Positions 52,713 through 62,383 of a stretch of DNA of 64,000 nt are shown here, piece by piece; positions within the stretch are counted from its first letter, which is position 1, and each line of letters opens with the position of its first letter. Location of the stretch: positions 124,001 to 188,000 of the forward strand of contig JABWDB010000049.1 in assembly GCA_019614645.1 (NCBI GenBank). Reading direction: 5' to 3'. Below the pieces are notes generated by a model. It was not told the DNA's origin and did not search any database. It saw nothing but the letters and a program-made list of their open reading frames with translations. This stretch comes from Stratiolaelaps scimitus. Its lineage: Eukaryota; Arthropoda; Arachnida; Mesostigmata; Laelapidae. The translations under genes were made by a program, and so were the position numbers.

Positions 52713-55700
52713 TGTGAATAGCAACTGACAAACTCGGATATTGAGCAGAGGTCACTCACGTTTCGACAGCCTTCCGTCCGGCGTCTCCGGGAGTCAACCT
52801 TCCTAGCCAGCCCGTTTTTCTCTGCGCGAGCCGAGACGAACTGAGGTTCAACGGCGGTGCATTTCGCCTGCTGCTGTTGCTGAAGATGCATTGATGTGTT
52901 CCAATGTGCGTGAAACTGTGCTAGCCAATTAGAATAGAGGATGGCTATCCCGGCGTAGAGAGACATTAAGCCCTCGAGCTCTGCCGTGCATGGTGCTTCT
53001 CGGAGAATGTGACTTGATTAATGCTTATGACATCTCATTGCAAATGATCCCCGAACGCAGGCAGACTCCGCATGTCACCACAGCTGTGCTCGAATCAGTA
53101 TCCACTGGTGTGACGAGATACGATACCAGTGTCCCGTGTGCTATGGTGCACATCAATTGCGGCTCTGTCCGTGGAGTGAATAACTCGAACCCGCCTCCTC
53201 GCTGTTCGTCGGGAGGCGCCTGTTCCTGTCAACCTATTCGGAGATGAGACTGCTCCATCGAGCTTGTTTCGTTCTTACCGTGGACGGAGTTGCAACGACA
53301 GGAAACCACTGGATGTCGTCATAACGTACATGCTGCAGCACAGGCATACGCGCCAGTTGCGACGATAATTGACGCGTCCTTGGCGGCGGCTGGCCGGCAT
53401 GCTTGGGTGCGTCTGTGTCGATCTCGTGGACTTGCTTCTGAAACAAGTGAAATTGTCCGCCTGCTGTGATATCACATTAACAGCCTATTGGAGAACACAG
53501 TCAAAGGATTCTGCCGGAAACGGCGCTGTCGCCTGCGGGGGTATCCTCCGGATCCCTGTACCGCTGGCGTCTACTTCCGTCACACGGCCGATAGAGGTTT
53601 GTTGCTGTTGTTGTTGTTATTGTTATTGTTGTTGACGTCACCGCTATCTTGTTATCTCATCTGGCGGCAGCTGCTGTTCCTGCTGCTAAATACCTAGTCA
53701 TGAAATAGGGAAAATGGTACGGACCTGATGCAGTGATGTGAATAGCGCCCTTTCTCATCATCATCATCGTCATCGGTAATGACAAGTCACAGCCGCCGTC
53801 AGTTAAAGCTCGTGAGTGACGTAGGGTGTGTTCGCGCAGAGGCTGGTTTGTCTGCACCCTGACTCGCATTGGGTCCATATCGATAGCGTTGTTGAGTAGC
53901 GGTGCGTCCATCGATACGAACATTCACTGTGCACAGCGACGTATATTATTACGAGATGGCGGTTTTTTTTCGAATACCACCTATTACCGGATATAGTTTA
54001 GATGTCCCTCCTCGATACGAAGTAATGTTTCTATTCATCCCCTGTGTATGCATGTTACTATTGTTTTTGGCTGCTGCTGCTTTGTGAACGCGCTTTGTGT
54101 GTTGAGTTCGTTTACACAAGCTTATGTACCCCCCCCTTTGTCGTTTAGCTCATTTTTGCGGGTATATTTTTCTCATCGTCGATGAATTCATGACGGGAAC
54201 AAATGGAAGCGCACCATTTCGTCATTACCAATATACACGGGCAGTTTTATTTTCTGGTAACGTTATAACGTTTATAACGCAATCCTGGCAAACACACACA
54301 GTGCTATCGGCGTCCAGTGACTAGAAATAGGTGATCCTTTCCTCACAAATTGTGCGTTGTTGGTCGCTACCCCGTGCAATCCGCTACTCGATATGTGCTG
54401 ATGTGGTAAATTGGATAATTAAATGAACATTGGTTTGGCTATCGGGCGAGGTACACAGCGAGTTATATTCGTACGATGATTCGATGCAGGTTACCACTAA
54501 ACAACAAATTAGGTACGCGTGTTGCACACTCAAGTTGTCCGTTAGCATTAGTGGATGCTGCCATGCGATGCCAGGATTCAACGCAGCAATGATACTCGTG
54601 ACGAGAATAAATAGGGACGAATAAAGAGGAAAACCAAGGAGAAGGAGGTAGTCCGTGAGTAGCCTATCGGGTGCGTCGGGTTACTCGTGTGTAGAATGAG
54701 TCCCAGTTAATTCAGCCGATGGATCCACCGAGCGGCCGAACGACGCCTGTCTGCGTAAAAGCCGCGCAGACCCTACTGGGACGAAGTGCGCCGTGTGCAT
54801 CACGATGCTCAGTTGGCTGGACCGGACCGGCACCAATGGGTGCTATCATATACCCTCGCCTTTGGATAGGTCACGCTCACTTGCCAGCCATGCAGGGAGG
54901 AGATGACAGGGAAAAACGGAGAGATGCGTCGAGAATCCGAATAGAGAAACACCGTGTGGATGCCGGACGAACTGGGGCCAATAGACGAACGATGATTGTA
55001 TCATTAATGATTGTATATACTAAGACATAAATATTTGTTAGTGGACTTCGTTATGGTGTCAGATAATGCTGCGGGTGATCGCCGAATCCCGCGCTGCAGT
55101 AACTCTAAGATTCACTGACTTGTATACAATTGCTCGGATTTGTTAGGTTGTGGCTTTCATGGAGATTGGAACGTCTCTGGTGGTGTCCGTGCGTTTGAAG
55201 AAAATTTCCTCCTCTCAAAAATAAAAATAGTTGTGGTTAATGTCTTATCGTCTGCCTTTGTGATTAATTCATATGTGTATTGTTTGGTACATTTTCTTCA
55301 GTTGCCCTTGTTGTCCATAGCTAATCACATGGCAGTGCTGCAGGCCATGGCTCGATTCTTTTCGGATATGCCAAACGCTTTTGATTTCTGATGTGCTGAA
55401 ATCTCGCCTAATTGTCAGCTACGATTTAATGGAGCGCTATCGTTGTCGATGTCTTCGGGTCACTTCACTGTCAATCAAGATCACTTCTATCGACGTAGCT
55501 ATCAAGCTCCTGCTATCAGCGTCGCGTGGCAAAGGGTAAATGGATTTGCTGAGAACGAGGAAGATATCACCGGTGGAGAACATCAGTTGGTTGCCCTGTT
55601 CGCTGCTGCGACCGAGTGCAAAAGAGCGTGGGGCAAGGAACACGCTCTGCGTGACAAAGTATTATTAACAGGGGGAGAAGAATCTTAAAACGGGGATACG

Positions 55701-55960
55701 ACATGGTTGAACGCATCAGTGGACGTCTTTTTGTCTCTCGATGGGTCTGCCTGCTTGCCGATCTGACCTCCGGGTCCTCTTTCCATCGAGGCCTAGTGAG
55801 GAAGTAGAACCCACGGTCACGGCGAAACGGGGCGCCAGTGCTCGCTTTAGTCCTTTTGATTTCCAGGTGCCATGGTGGGAGTGCAGGTGGCATGTCAGTG
55901 ACGACCCAAGAGGAGGGTGGAGATGAGTAGAGCCTGAGGGTGTGGCTATGGAACGAGGTG

Positions 55961-56020
55961 TACGTGACTATATGGTCCCTGCATACGATATATACGACCA
56001 TATGGTCCCTGTTGCCATCG
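55961..56020. repeat. Two-copy tandem repeat, period 30 bp
   Basis: The core TATGGTCCCTG occurs at 55971 and 56001, with related flanks (17 of 21 positions alike across TACGTGACTA and TATACGACCA plus the core). Confidence 0.6.
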
Positions 56021-57053
56021 CGAGGATGGGTAGGGGACAGGCGTTGCGAATTGAGTGAGTGCTTTTGCAATCGCTGCTGTCCGCTTACTCCACGTGGCCA
56101 CATCAGGACTCGTTCGTATAGTCGGTGACCCTCTTTATAGATGTTTTCTTTTCGATAGGGAAGTGTGCATGCTTGAAAAAAATACTCCTATGTCATTGAG
56201 CGGGACACATCTCGGCACTGGACGTCAGCCGGCCGGTAGGCAGGGAGGCAGGCAGGTCTTCTTTGACAGATTTTCTTTGCCACCTCCACTCTGCTACGCC
56301 AGTGTATATTGCTTCACTTATGTATAGCGATGGGGAAGGTTGACACGGTGGCTGTCGCCAATGGTTACTCTAACGTACACCTGGCATGTTTCGATACCAT
56401 CGACATCTTTTGGTTAGCTACTACTGCCGCCGCCTCCGCCGCGACCGCTACTGCTGAGGCTGCTGCTTTGAATACAGATTGAGTATGTAGCTGGGTGGAT
56501 ATGTACCAGTTTAGCTATGAATGGAAAAGAAATGAGACATTGAGACGCATTATGCCATTGGAAGTGATTCTTAGGCTTTCGGTGACGCTGTAACTGCAAT
56601 ATCATAATAGATAGTGCGCTGACAATAATGCTAACTTGGCCCACGATACGATATATACACTAAACCTTTCTAATGACACCCACTCCCGGCGCGAAACAGT
56701 GATCACCTGCGATATCGTAGTAATAATAAAGATTTGACCCTAGTCCTATGACACCGGCTGCGTAAAATCGCCACCAGTTCGACGCCTCTCGTTCGGCTCT
56801 TTACCCAATTTCGGTTGGTTTTGCCCCACGTCGCACGTTGGCAGTTAATATAGCTGCGAGCCGCAGTTAGGCAGAACGGATGGGAGCGATATTCACGTAG
56901 CTAAGTTACGGAGTTCGTGGATGGATACACACTTACCTACGCAAACCATTGTGGTGGTGCTCAAGCGGCAGCAGCAGCAGCAACATGAGCATCATCGTCA
57001 GTTTGATAGATTAGATATAGATATATAGATTGCTTGATAGACGTGGTATGTTG

Positions 57054-57056
<3 letters not shown>

Positions 57057-57086
<30 letters not shown>
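57057..57086. repeat. (GA)n microsatellite
   Basis: Fifteen GA units, about 900 bp before exon D. Confidence 0.95.
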
Positions 57087-57090
<4 letters not shown>

Positions 57091-57187
57091 GGCGAGAAAC
57101 AGAGCGAACCCTGGTATTGCTGCGGTGCGGTAGCGATGTATTACAGTTTAGGCGAACGGCAGCTGACGTTGCACCAAACGCAAATAG

Positions 57188-57209
<22 letters not shown>
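57188..57209. repeat. (GA)n microsatellite
   Basis: Eleven GA units. Confidence 0.93.
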
Positions 57210-57221
<12 letters not shown>

Positions 57222-57610
57222 AGGAGGAATTGTTGTAGAGTCTTTAGGTAGGTGCCGGCGACTGACACGCTACCGTGGCGTTCACCACTGCAGCCGCTGC
57301 TGCTAAGGCTGGCCATGTAGCAACCATCTGTGAGGCGACTCTCGTTTCATTCTGGCAAGAGCGAGGGATACGAGATGAGAAATAGAGAGGGTATCTGTGA
57401 TTATGTCTGTGTGTGTGTGTGTGCGTGTGATTACGGCGAAGCAACAGCGTCCAAACGGCACTGAAACCGTTTTCTACTAGTAGTCGTTCGGCGCCTAGAG
57501 AACGCCACTCAAGAGATGAACCTGCGTCTCCTGGTCGCCTCGGTCTACGACGCCTATACAAGCGGAAGAGGCGTACGCGTGTTTAGGGTCATCTGTGTAG
57601 ACTGAACCTA

Positions 57611-57653
57611 CGACGGTCTTGCCTGTCCTGGCGACGGGACAGGAAAACCGTCG
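57611..57653. other. Nested hairpin in the presumed leader or promoter of exon D
   Basis: Outer arms CGACGGT (57611-57617) and ACCGTCG (57647-57653) enclose inner arms CCTGTCC (57622-57628) and GGACAGG (57637-57643). It lies about 330 bp before the ATG of exon D. Whether it is transcribed is unknown. Confidence 0.6.
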
Positions 57654-57982
57654 AGAAAATTGAGAACCCTGTTAACTGGCACCCTAGCTCTGGTTAGGTT
57701 CGTGGAAAACCTGTGCTCTTAGTGTCGTAGTGGTTGTGGCTGCCGTTTGGCACTACCAGATTCGCGTTGGCTGACAAAAAACATTTTGGCAAGTGAAATT
57801 GCCAAGGAGACTTACCCCGTAGCCTTGCCGTCGTTAGCGACACGTTCGTACGGTCGCGTACAGACGACTGCTATCGTGACTGAACAAAGTGAAGGTGTCT
57901 AACCTTGTGCTGAAGTGGTTCGTTTACGGTCTATCGGTTGCGAGTATTTTCAAGACACGAGGAAACGACACTCGGACTCAAG

Positions 57983-58060
57983 ATGATTCTCCCGACGATG
58001 GTTGAACTGTTGAGGTTCATCAAGAAGACCCACGTCGACGAGAAGAAATCTATGTACTTG
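57983..58060 (+). CDS. Candidate alternative first coding exon D of RSK (26 codons)
   Basis: This open segment starts at an ATG with A at -3 (AAGATGA). It encodes 26 codons beginning MILPTMVELLRFIKKTHVDE and ends exactly in phase 0 at a GT donor (TTG|GTACGA). The same frame is closed upstream by TGA at 57911-57913. It lies 1.9 kb before the phase-0 acceptor of the kinase exon, so splicing would give a 26-residue N-terminus followed by EHNGEDQNG. The peptide mixes hydrophobic and basic residues (VELLRFIKK). Vertebrate RSK genes are known to use alternative first exons. Assigning this one to RSK is inference from strand, phase and proximity, because I see no direct sequence match. The donor is not a perfect consensus. 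Confidence 0.62.
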
Positions 58061-59375
58061 GTACGATCCCTACCACCGTGGTAATGCGTCCCTGGTGGGC
58101 GAATCCCTGCCTGCAGGATTCCTGCAAGATTCATCTGTCCCTTTGTATCTTCGTTGTTCTTGGTTTCCCAAAGGGGATGTCAGTTCAGCTCTGTTTGCAT
58201 GTTGTTGTTATTGTTATTCTTCACTATGCACGGTTTTTTCTTATTGTAAAAGTTCAGTTCGTTGTATCTGTGCCTCGTGTAGAATGTGCTGAATGCTGAT
58301 GACGCTTAGGTATTTGTTTCGTAGACGCATTAGAAGGAATGAGCGCTCCTTGCCGAAGCACCGTCTATGCGGGCATTTACCAAAGAAAACCCTCCTCCGG
58401 TCGCGTTATTACTATTACTATAGTGCGTATTCTGGCAAGTGTGTTACGCTTTGAGCGTTGTTCCCAGATTGCCAGGTGTATCTGTCGCTGCTGGCGTCCA
58501 AGCATGTGACTGCTATATGTGAGCGAAGGAAACACAGTAGCTGCATAGAAACACAATGTGGAGTTAGCGCAGCAATTTTCCGCGCAGTTGGAGAAAAACT
58601 TGACACTTTTCCATTTTCCCTCAGGTTGGATTTGGTTGACGAATGCGCTTGCGGCTTGTGCCTAGCTTACTCTCTCCTGGGCAGGCTAACGTGAACTTGC
58701 TGTTGTGAGCAATTCCAGACGTCCTCTAGTCAATTACATTAAGTCTCAGAATTGTGGCAAGGGTCCCGGCGTCGGCTCTGTCTCGACTTCGTTTTGTTTC
58801 TCTGGGCAGGTGGCCGCCGCAGAGCCAATGAAGAGGGGAACGAAGCAACCGACGGGGAGATGATACCCCTAGCGAGGGAGGATCATCTCTCGGACGGTTT
58901 CCTTTGCTGGCTTTCACTATGGCCACAGTTTAGCGAATGCGAGATTGAGAAAAATGAACGCTTCGGTTACCGCGAACATAACAATAACGACCGTGCTATT
59001 GCACCACTACCGTCGGGCGATGAAGGGCGACGCAAGAAGGCAGGGTAACGGGTAAGAGGCGGATCGAGCGAGCTGTGAGACAGATGAAACAATGTAAAGA
59101 GGGCTACTTGCGCTGCTGTAGCTAAATACGGTGCAATTGGGCGGGCTATCATGCTTTTGAATGAATTTGATACATGAGATAAAGTTAGACGCCGATGATT
59201 GTCGATAACAGGAAGGGAGAATAACTAAGGGTTTTCCTAAGGGTTCTTCTTTCCTGCGTCCTGACCTACTCGAGGATTGAAGTTACTGTGGCCTGACGAC
59301 AGCACAAGAAACCTATTTTCCATAGTGGCTCATCATGTCACGTGTGTACCGTTTACTGGAATGATAGTGGCAGAG

Positions 59376-59408
<33 letters not shown>

Positions 59409-59948
59409 CTCGAGGCACATATTTGATACAAAATTTGAGAGTTAACTCGCGTTGAATGTATCCAATAGCAGCAGCACTACGACATAGCACAAAGCCCGCG
59501 TATCTCTTGAGGGTGCTGTATGAACCAGCGGATCTCTAACGTCGGTCAGAAATTCTCTTCATGCTGTACGCGCTCGCTAAGAGAATATTCATCGATGCAG
59601 CAAACCGTCGTGTTTGCAGTCGGCGCCGACATGCGATAACTTTAGCGGAGCCTCCTCATTGTTCGTTCATACACACCGACGATATGAAGAACTTTGAGAT
59701 ATAATATCATATATATATATATATATATAACATATATATGGTAACCCAACAGAAAAATTTTAGGATTTTCTACACGACAGCATCTGGGGAACGTCACATT
59801 TTTCGGTGCTACTGTAAATGCATTTTCATTGAATCCGGATCGTTTTCGTTGTGATGCCTTCAAACAAGTGCGCTACGCTTTAACATTCGATAATGTAACT
59901 AATGATTAATGTAATTAATATAATTTCGATCGCTCTGCTGATTTTCAG
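58061..59948. other. Intron between exon D and kinase exon
   Basis: Intron bounded by the donor at 58061 and the acceptor ending at 59948. It holds TA tracts at 59380-59408 and 59709-59729. The sequence just before the acceptor is AT-rich and ends CTGATTTTCAG. No other exon seen. Confidence 0.7.
59380..59408. repeat. (TA)n microsatellite
   Basis: 29 bp of alternating AT in the intron before the kinase exon. Confidence 0.92.
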
Positions 59949-60171
59949 GAACATAATGGAGAGGATCAAAATGGCGAGGGTGGCCTTCTGGAGATCGAAG
60001 TGAACAATGTGACCAAAGAGGGTCACCCGAAGCCGGATCCGCAGCAGTTCAAGCTGTTGAAGGTACTCGGCCAGGGCTCCTTCGGGAAAGTATTCCTTGT
60101 AAAGAAGACCGTCGGACCCGATTCAGGCACCCTTTACGCCATGAAGGTTCTCAAAAAGGCAACACTAAAAG
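59949..60171 (+). CDS. RPS6KA (S6kII-like): RSK (p90 ribosomal S6 kinase) exon: start of N-terminal kinase domain
   Basis: RSKs are Ser/Thr kinases acting downstream of ERK/MAPK in cytoplasm and nucleus, with an AGC-type N-terminal and a CaMK-type C-terminal kinase domain. This 223-nt exon encodes 74 codons plus one base. It opens with an acidic linker ([12 protein letters not shown]), then the RSK-typical [20 protein letters not shown], the glycine loop GQGSFGKV (60069-60092), FLVKK, and [11 protein letters not shown], whose ATP-binding lysine is at 60144-60146. The acceptor is TTTTCAG ending at 59948, in phase 0. The donor is at 60172 (AAAAG|GTTCGT), leaving a G in phase 1. That G would begin a Val codon, as expected because the family continues ATLKV. 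The donor is weak, but homology fixes it. No later RSK exon is in the window. First exons are proposed at 16074, 24159 and 57983. An S6K or other AGC kinase is less likely because [21 protein letters not shown] and LKKATLK together are RSK-like. Confidence 0.95.
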
Positions 60172-60422
60172 GTTCGTCTATTTATTTCATTATTGGCATT
60201 TTGTGTACATTGTTATGATCTTCATAAAAAAAATGGACGCATTCCAAAATGTCCCATTTTCCAGCACAAGTGATACAGTAGAAAATGGAAAAAAAAGTTC
60301 AGCTGCGAACTGATTTATTTTGCTGAGGTCATGAAGGTTATGTCGAATAAGATATTATGTGTGTGTGCGTTAATTAGTTAGTAGAGAGTGGCGCGTTTGA
60401 GAGTTTAATTTGGGTGCTAATT

Positions 60423-60437
60423 GGGGGGGGGGGGGGG
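60423..60437. repeat. Poly-G run (15)
   Basis: Fifteen consecutive G bases about 250 bp into the intron after the kinase exon. The length may be uncertain. Confidence 0.9.
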
Positions 60438-60793
60438 CGTATGTCGAAAGCTGCCTCCCTCGGTAATGCGGATGCCGGCCGTTGCGTCCGGTGGTCAGCG
60501 TACACGCGCATATGATTTCATACCCCACCTGAGGCGGACAGCCCAACAAGAAGAAGTCTGATTCCGACGAAACGACGAGCGACTCCAAACGTCTGTAGAC
60601 TAAGGTCGAACACGCTGGGTAGTGACCGAGACGTTCACGGGATAGACAGCTGCTTCCTGCCCTCGGGGCATAGACATTCGAAGACGTCGCTTTCTTCTTC
60701 ACCGGGTTCATGAAGAATTGCTGTAGGAGCAAATATCTACGAGCCACCTTGAGTTTCAAACCTCGAGGCTCGGCTTCAACGTTCGGCGCTTGT

Positions 60794-60814
60794 GTGGCAA
60801 ACAGAGTTTGCCAC
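60794..60814. other. 9-bp perfect hairpin, 3-nt loop
   Basis: GTGGCAAAC (60794-60802) and GTTTGCCAC (60806-60814) around AGA. Confidence 0.6.
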
Positions 60815-61418
60815 CAGCTTCCATTCAGTCAACCAATAACCACCATTCGATGGATCCGATGCATAAAAAATCGAGGAGCGAGGGGTCTGGATCTAGTAAT
60901 GAGAGATGAGATGACTGGGCATTTACGTTGGCATCGTAAATAGAAGTATCTAGCCGATTGCGGGAAGTACTATGCAGTCGTTTAAATGCAGATAGCGATA
61001 ACACCTCCTCAAAATCACGACCGCCTGTTTTTGTCAACTCGCTATATATAGACCGATTTGTTTATATATATATACACCTGCTAGCCCCGTACTCCCCACT
61101 GAAATGGTCTACTTAGATTAACAAACCACATCAGAAGGCCCCCTTACCCAATAACCGGACGGATCTCGAGAAAGCTATTGGAGATTATTCCCGTCCAATA
61201 GTGCAACAACTACGCCTATCGGTATCTGTGTCTATATTATTCTCTTTTTCCTGCTCGAACCGTGATGGTTTAAGCCTTATCACTGAGTGTACAGACAGAC
61301 GTTCACTAACAGACAATAGGAGGCAAAGGTTCGCAACCGGGGGTTGAATGAGGACTGTAGCGACTAGTGAAAATCATCAGCAGCCGTAGCTGTGTCAATC
61401 TTTGGCGAACCGATGCAA

Positions 61419-61459
61419 CAGCGTACCGATGGCGCCAACGTGGCGCCATCAGTACTCTG
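61419..61459. other. Long near-perfect hairpin
   Basis: Core arms GATGGCGCCA (61428-61437) and TGGCGCCATC (61441-61450) pair perfectly around ACG. After one mismatch GTAC pairs with GTAC, and after another CAG pairs with CTG, giving 17 of 19 pairs. It lies at the start of the GC-rich patch in the intron after the kinase exon. Confidence 0.65.
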
Positions 61460-61583
61460 CTGACAAACGCCTCCACCACCGCCGCCGCCACCATCGTGGG
61501 TAACGCGACGTAGACGTTTACGACGACGACGACGAGGAGGACGCTGGCGGGCACGTCAAGAATATCCATACTGTTGTGAAAAC

Positions 61584-61603
61584 GAAGAAGAAGAAGAAGA
61601 AGG
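61584..61603. repeat. (AAG)n microsatellite
   Basis: Six to seven AAG/GAA units. Confidence 0.88.
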
Positions 61604-61820
61604 AGAGAAAAAAAGAGAGCGTCACGGAACGAAGCAAACCAAACCGAACAACTCGCCTGTTCAGTGAACTAGCAGACAGCGTAGTGAGGAGGCAGCGAGC
61701 CATGCTGTGACTACTACACTGACCCGACCCGAAAGTGCCTCTAGGTATGGGAAGGAGCAGGCGTAAGCAGTCAGCTTAGACGGACGAACGGACCAGCCGA
61801 CCCATACCACGGACTAACCA

Positions 61821-61837
61821 TCTCTCTCTCTCTCTCT
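61821..61837. repeat. (CT)n microsatellite
   Basis: 17 bp of alternating TC followed by TGTGTG. Confidence 0.85.
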
Positions 61838-62308
61838 GTGTGTCAGCTAGCGACTGCGCACTTCTACTCGGTTGGCCAGCCAAGCAACGAACGAACCAAG
61901 GGGGAATCATGGAGGAGCTAGAGTGTACGCTGCTATATGATGTGTACTCGATTGAGGCCCTCCGTCCTCCGGATTTGTCGTTCTGGCTGATGAAAGCGGC
62001 AGAGTTGTCGGAGCGGGATGGATCAACATGGGGTACGGTGCGGGGCATACAAAGGTTGGGCGGGCACGAGTTAGCCAGCGAGCGTCGTCGCCGCTGCCAC
62101 TGCTCAGGCAAACTTTGGCGGATACGCTGAGAAACGAAAAAAAAATACGTTGATTCCTGCCACCATGGCGAACGGGCGGGTGCTGCAGATGGCGAAATTG
62201 GCAGGAGAAAGACTCGACGAAATGAAATAGAACCCGTCAGTCAAAGTAAGTAACGCGAGATCCTTGTACAGAGGTGGCCGCTGGTGGCGGAAAGGCGGCG
62301 CCCTTCAA

Positions 62309-62310
<2 letters not shown>

Positions 62311-62378
<68 letters not shown>
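62311..62378. repeat. (TA)n microsatellite
   Basis: 68 bp of AT repeats with CATA interruptions near 62340-62347. Confidence 0.94.

Positions 62379-62383
<5 letters not shown>

Larger units (their letters stand above)
46001..57982. other. Long intron, last part, including leader of exon D
   Basis: No exon supported. Contains a 9-bp inverted repeat (47670-47692), a CA tract (52691-52712), a 30-bp-period partial duplication (55961-56020), two GA tracts (57057-57086 and 57188-57209), a GT tract near 57.41 kb, and a nested hairpin (57611-57653) about 330 bp before the ATG of exon D. The last few hundred bases are presumably promoter or 5' leader of exon D, but I see no TATA box I would call. Confidence 0.55.

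Noticed and set aside
52412..52966. 184-codon ATG frame on the minus strand
   Set aside because: Includes translated CA and CTG repeats (Cys-Val and Gln runs) and no domain. Treated as spurious.
55567..56103. 178-codon ATG frame on the minus strand
   Set aside because: No recognisable domain, passes through a tandem repeat, and the opposite strand is also open. Probably chance.
56937..57000. Minus-strand ATG with a Leu-rich, signal-peptide-like start followed by GTAAGT
   Set aside because: The Leu run comes from a CAG/CTG repeat, and no following exon was found.
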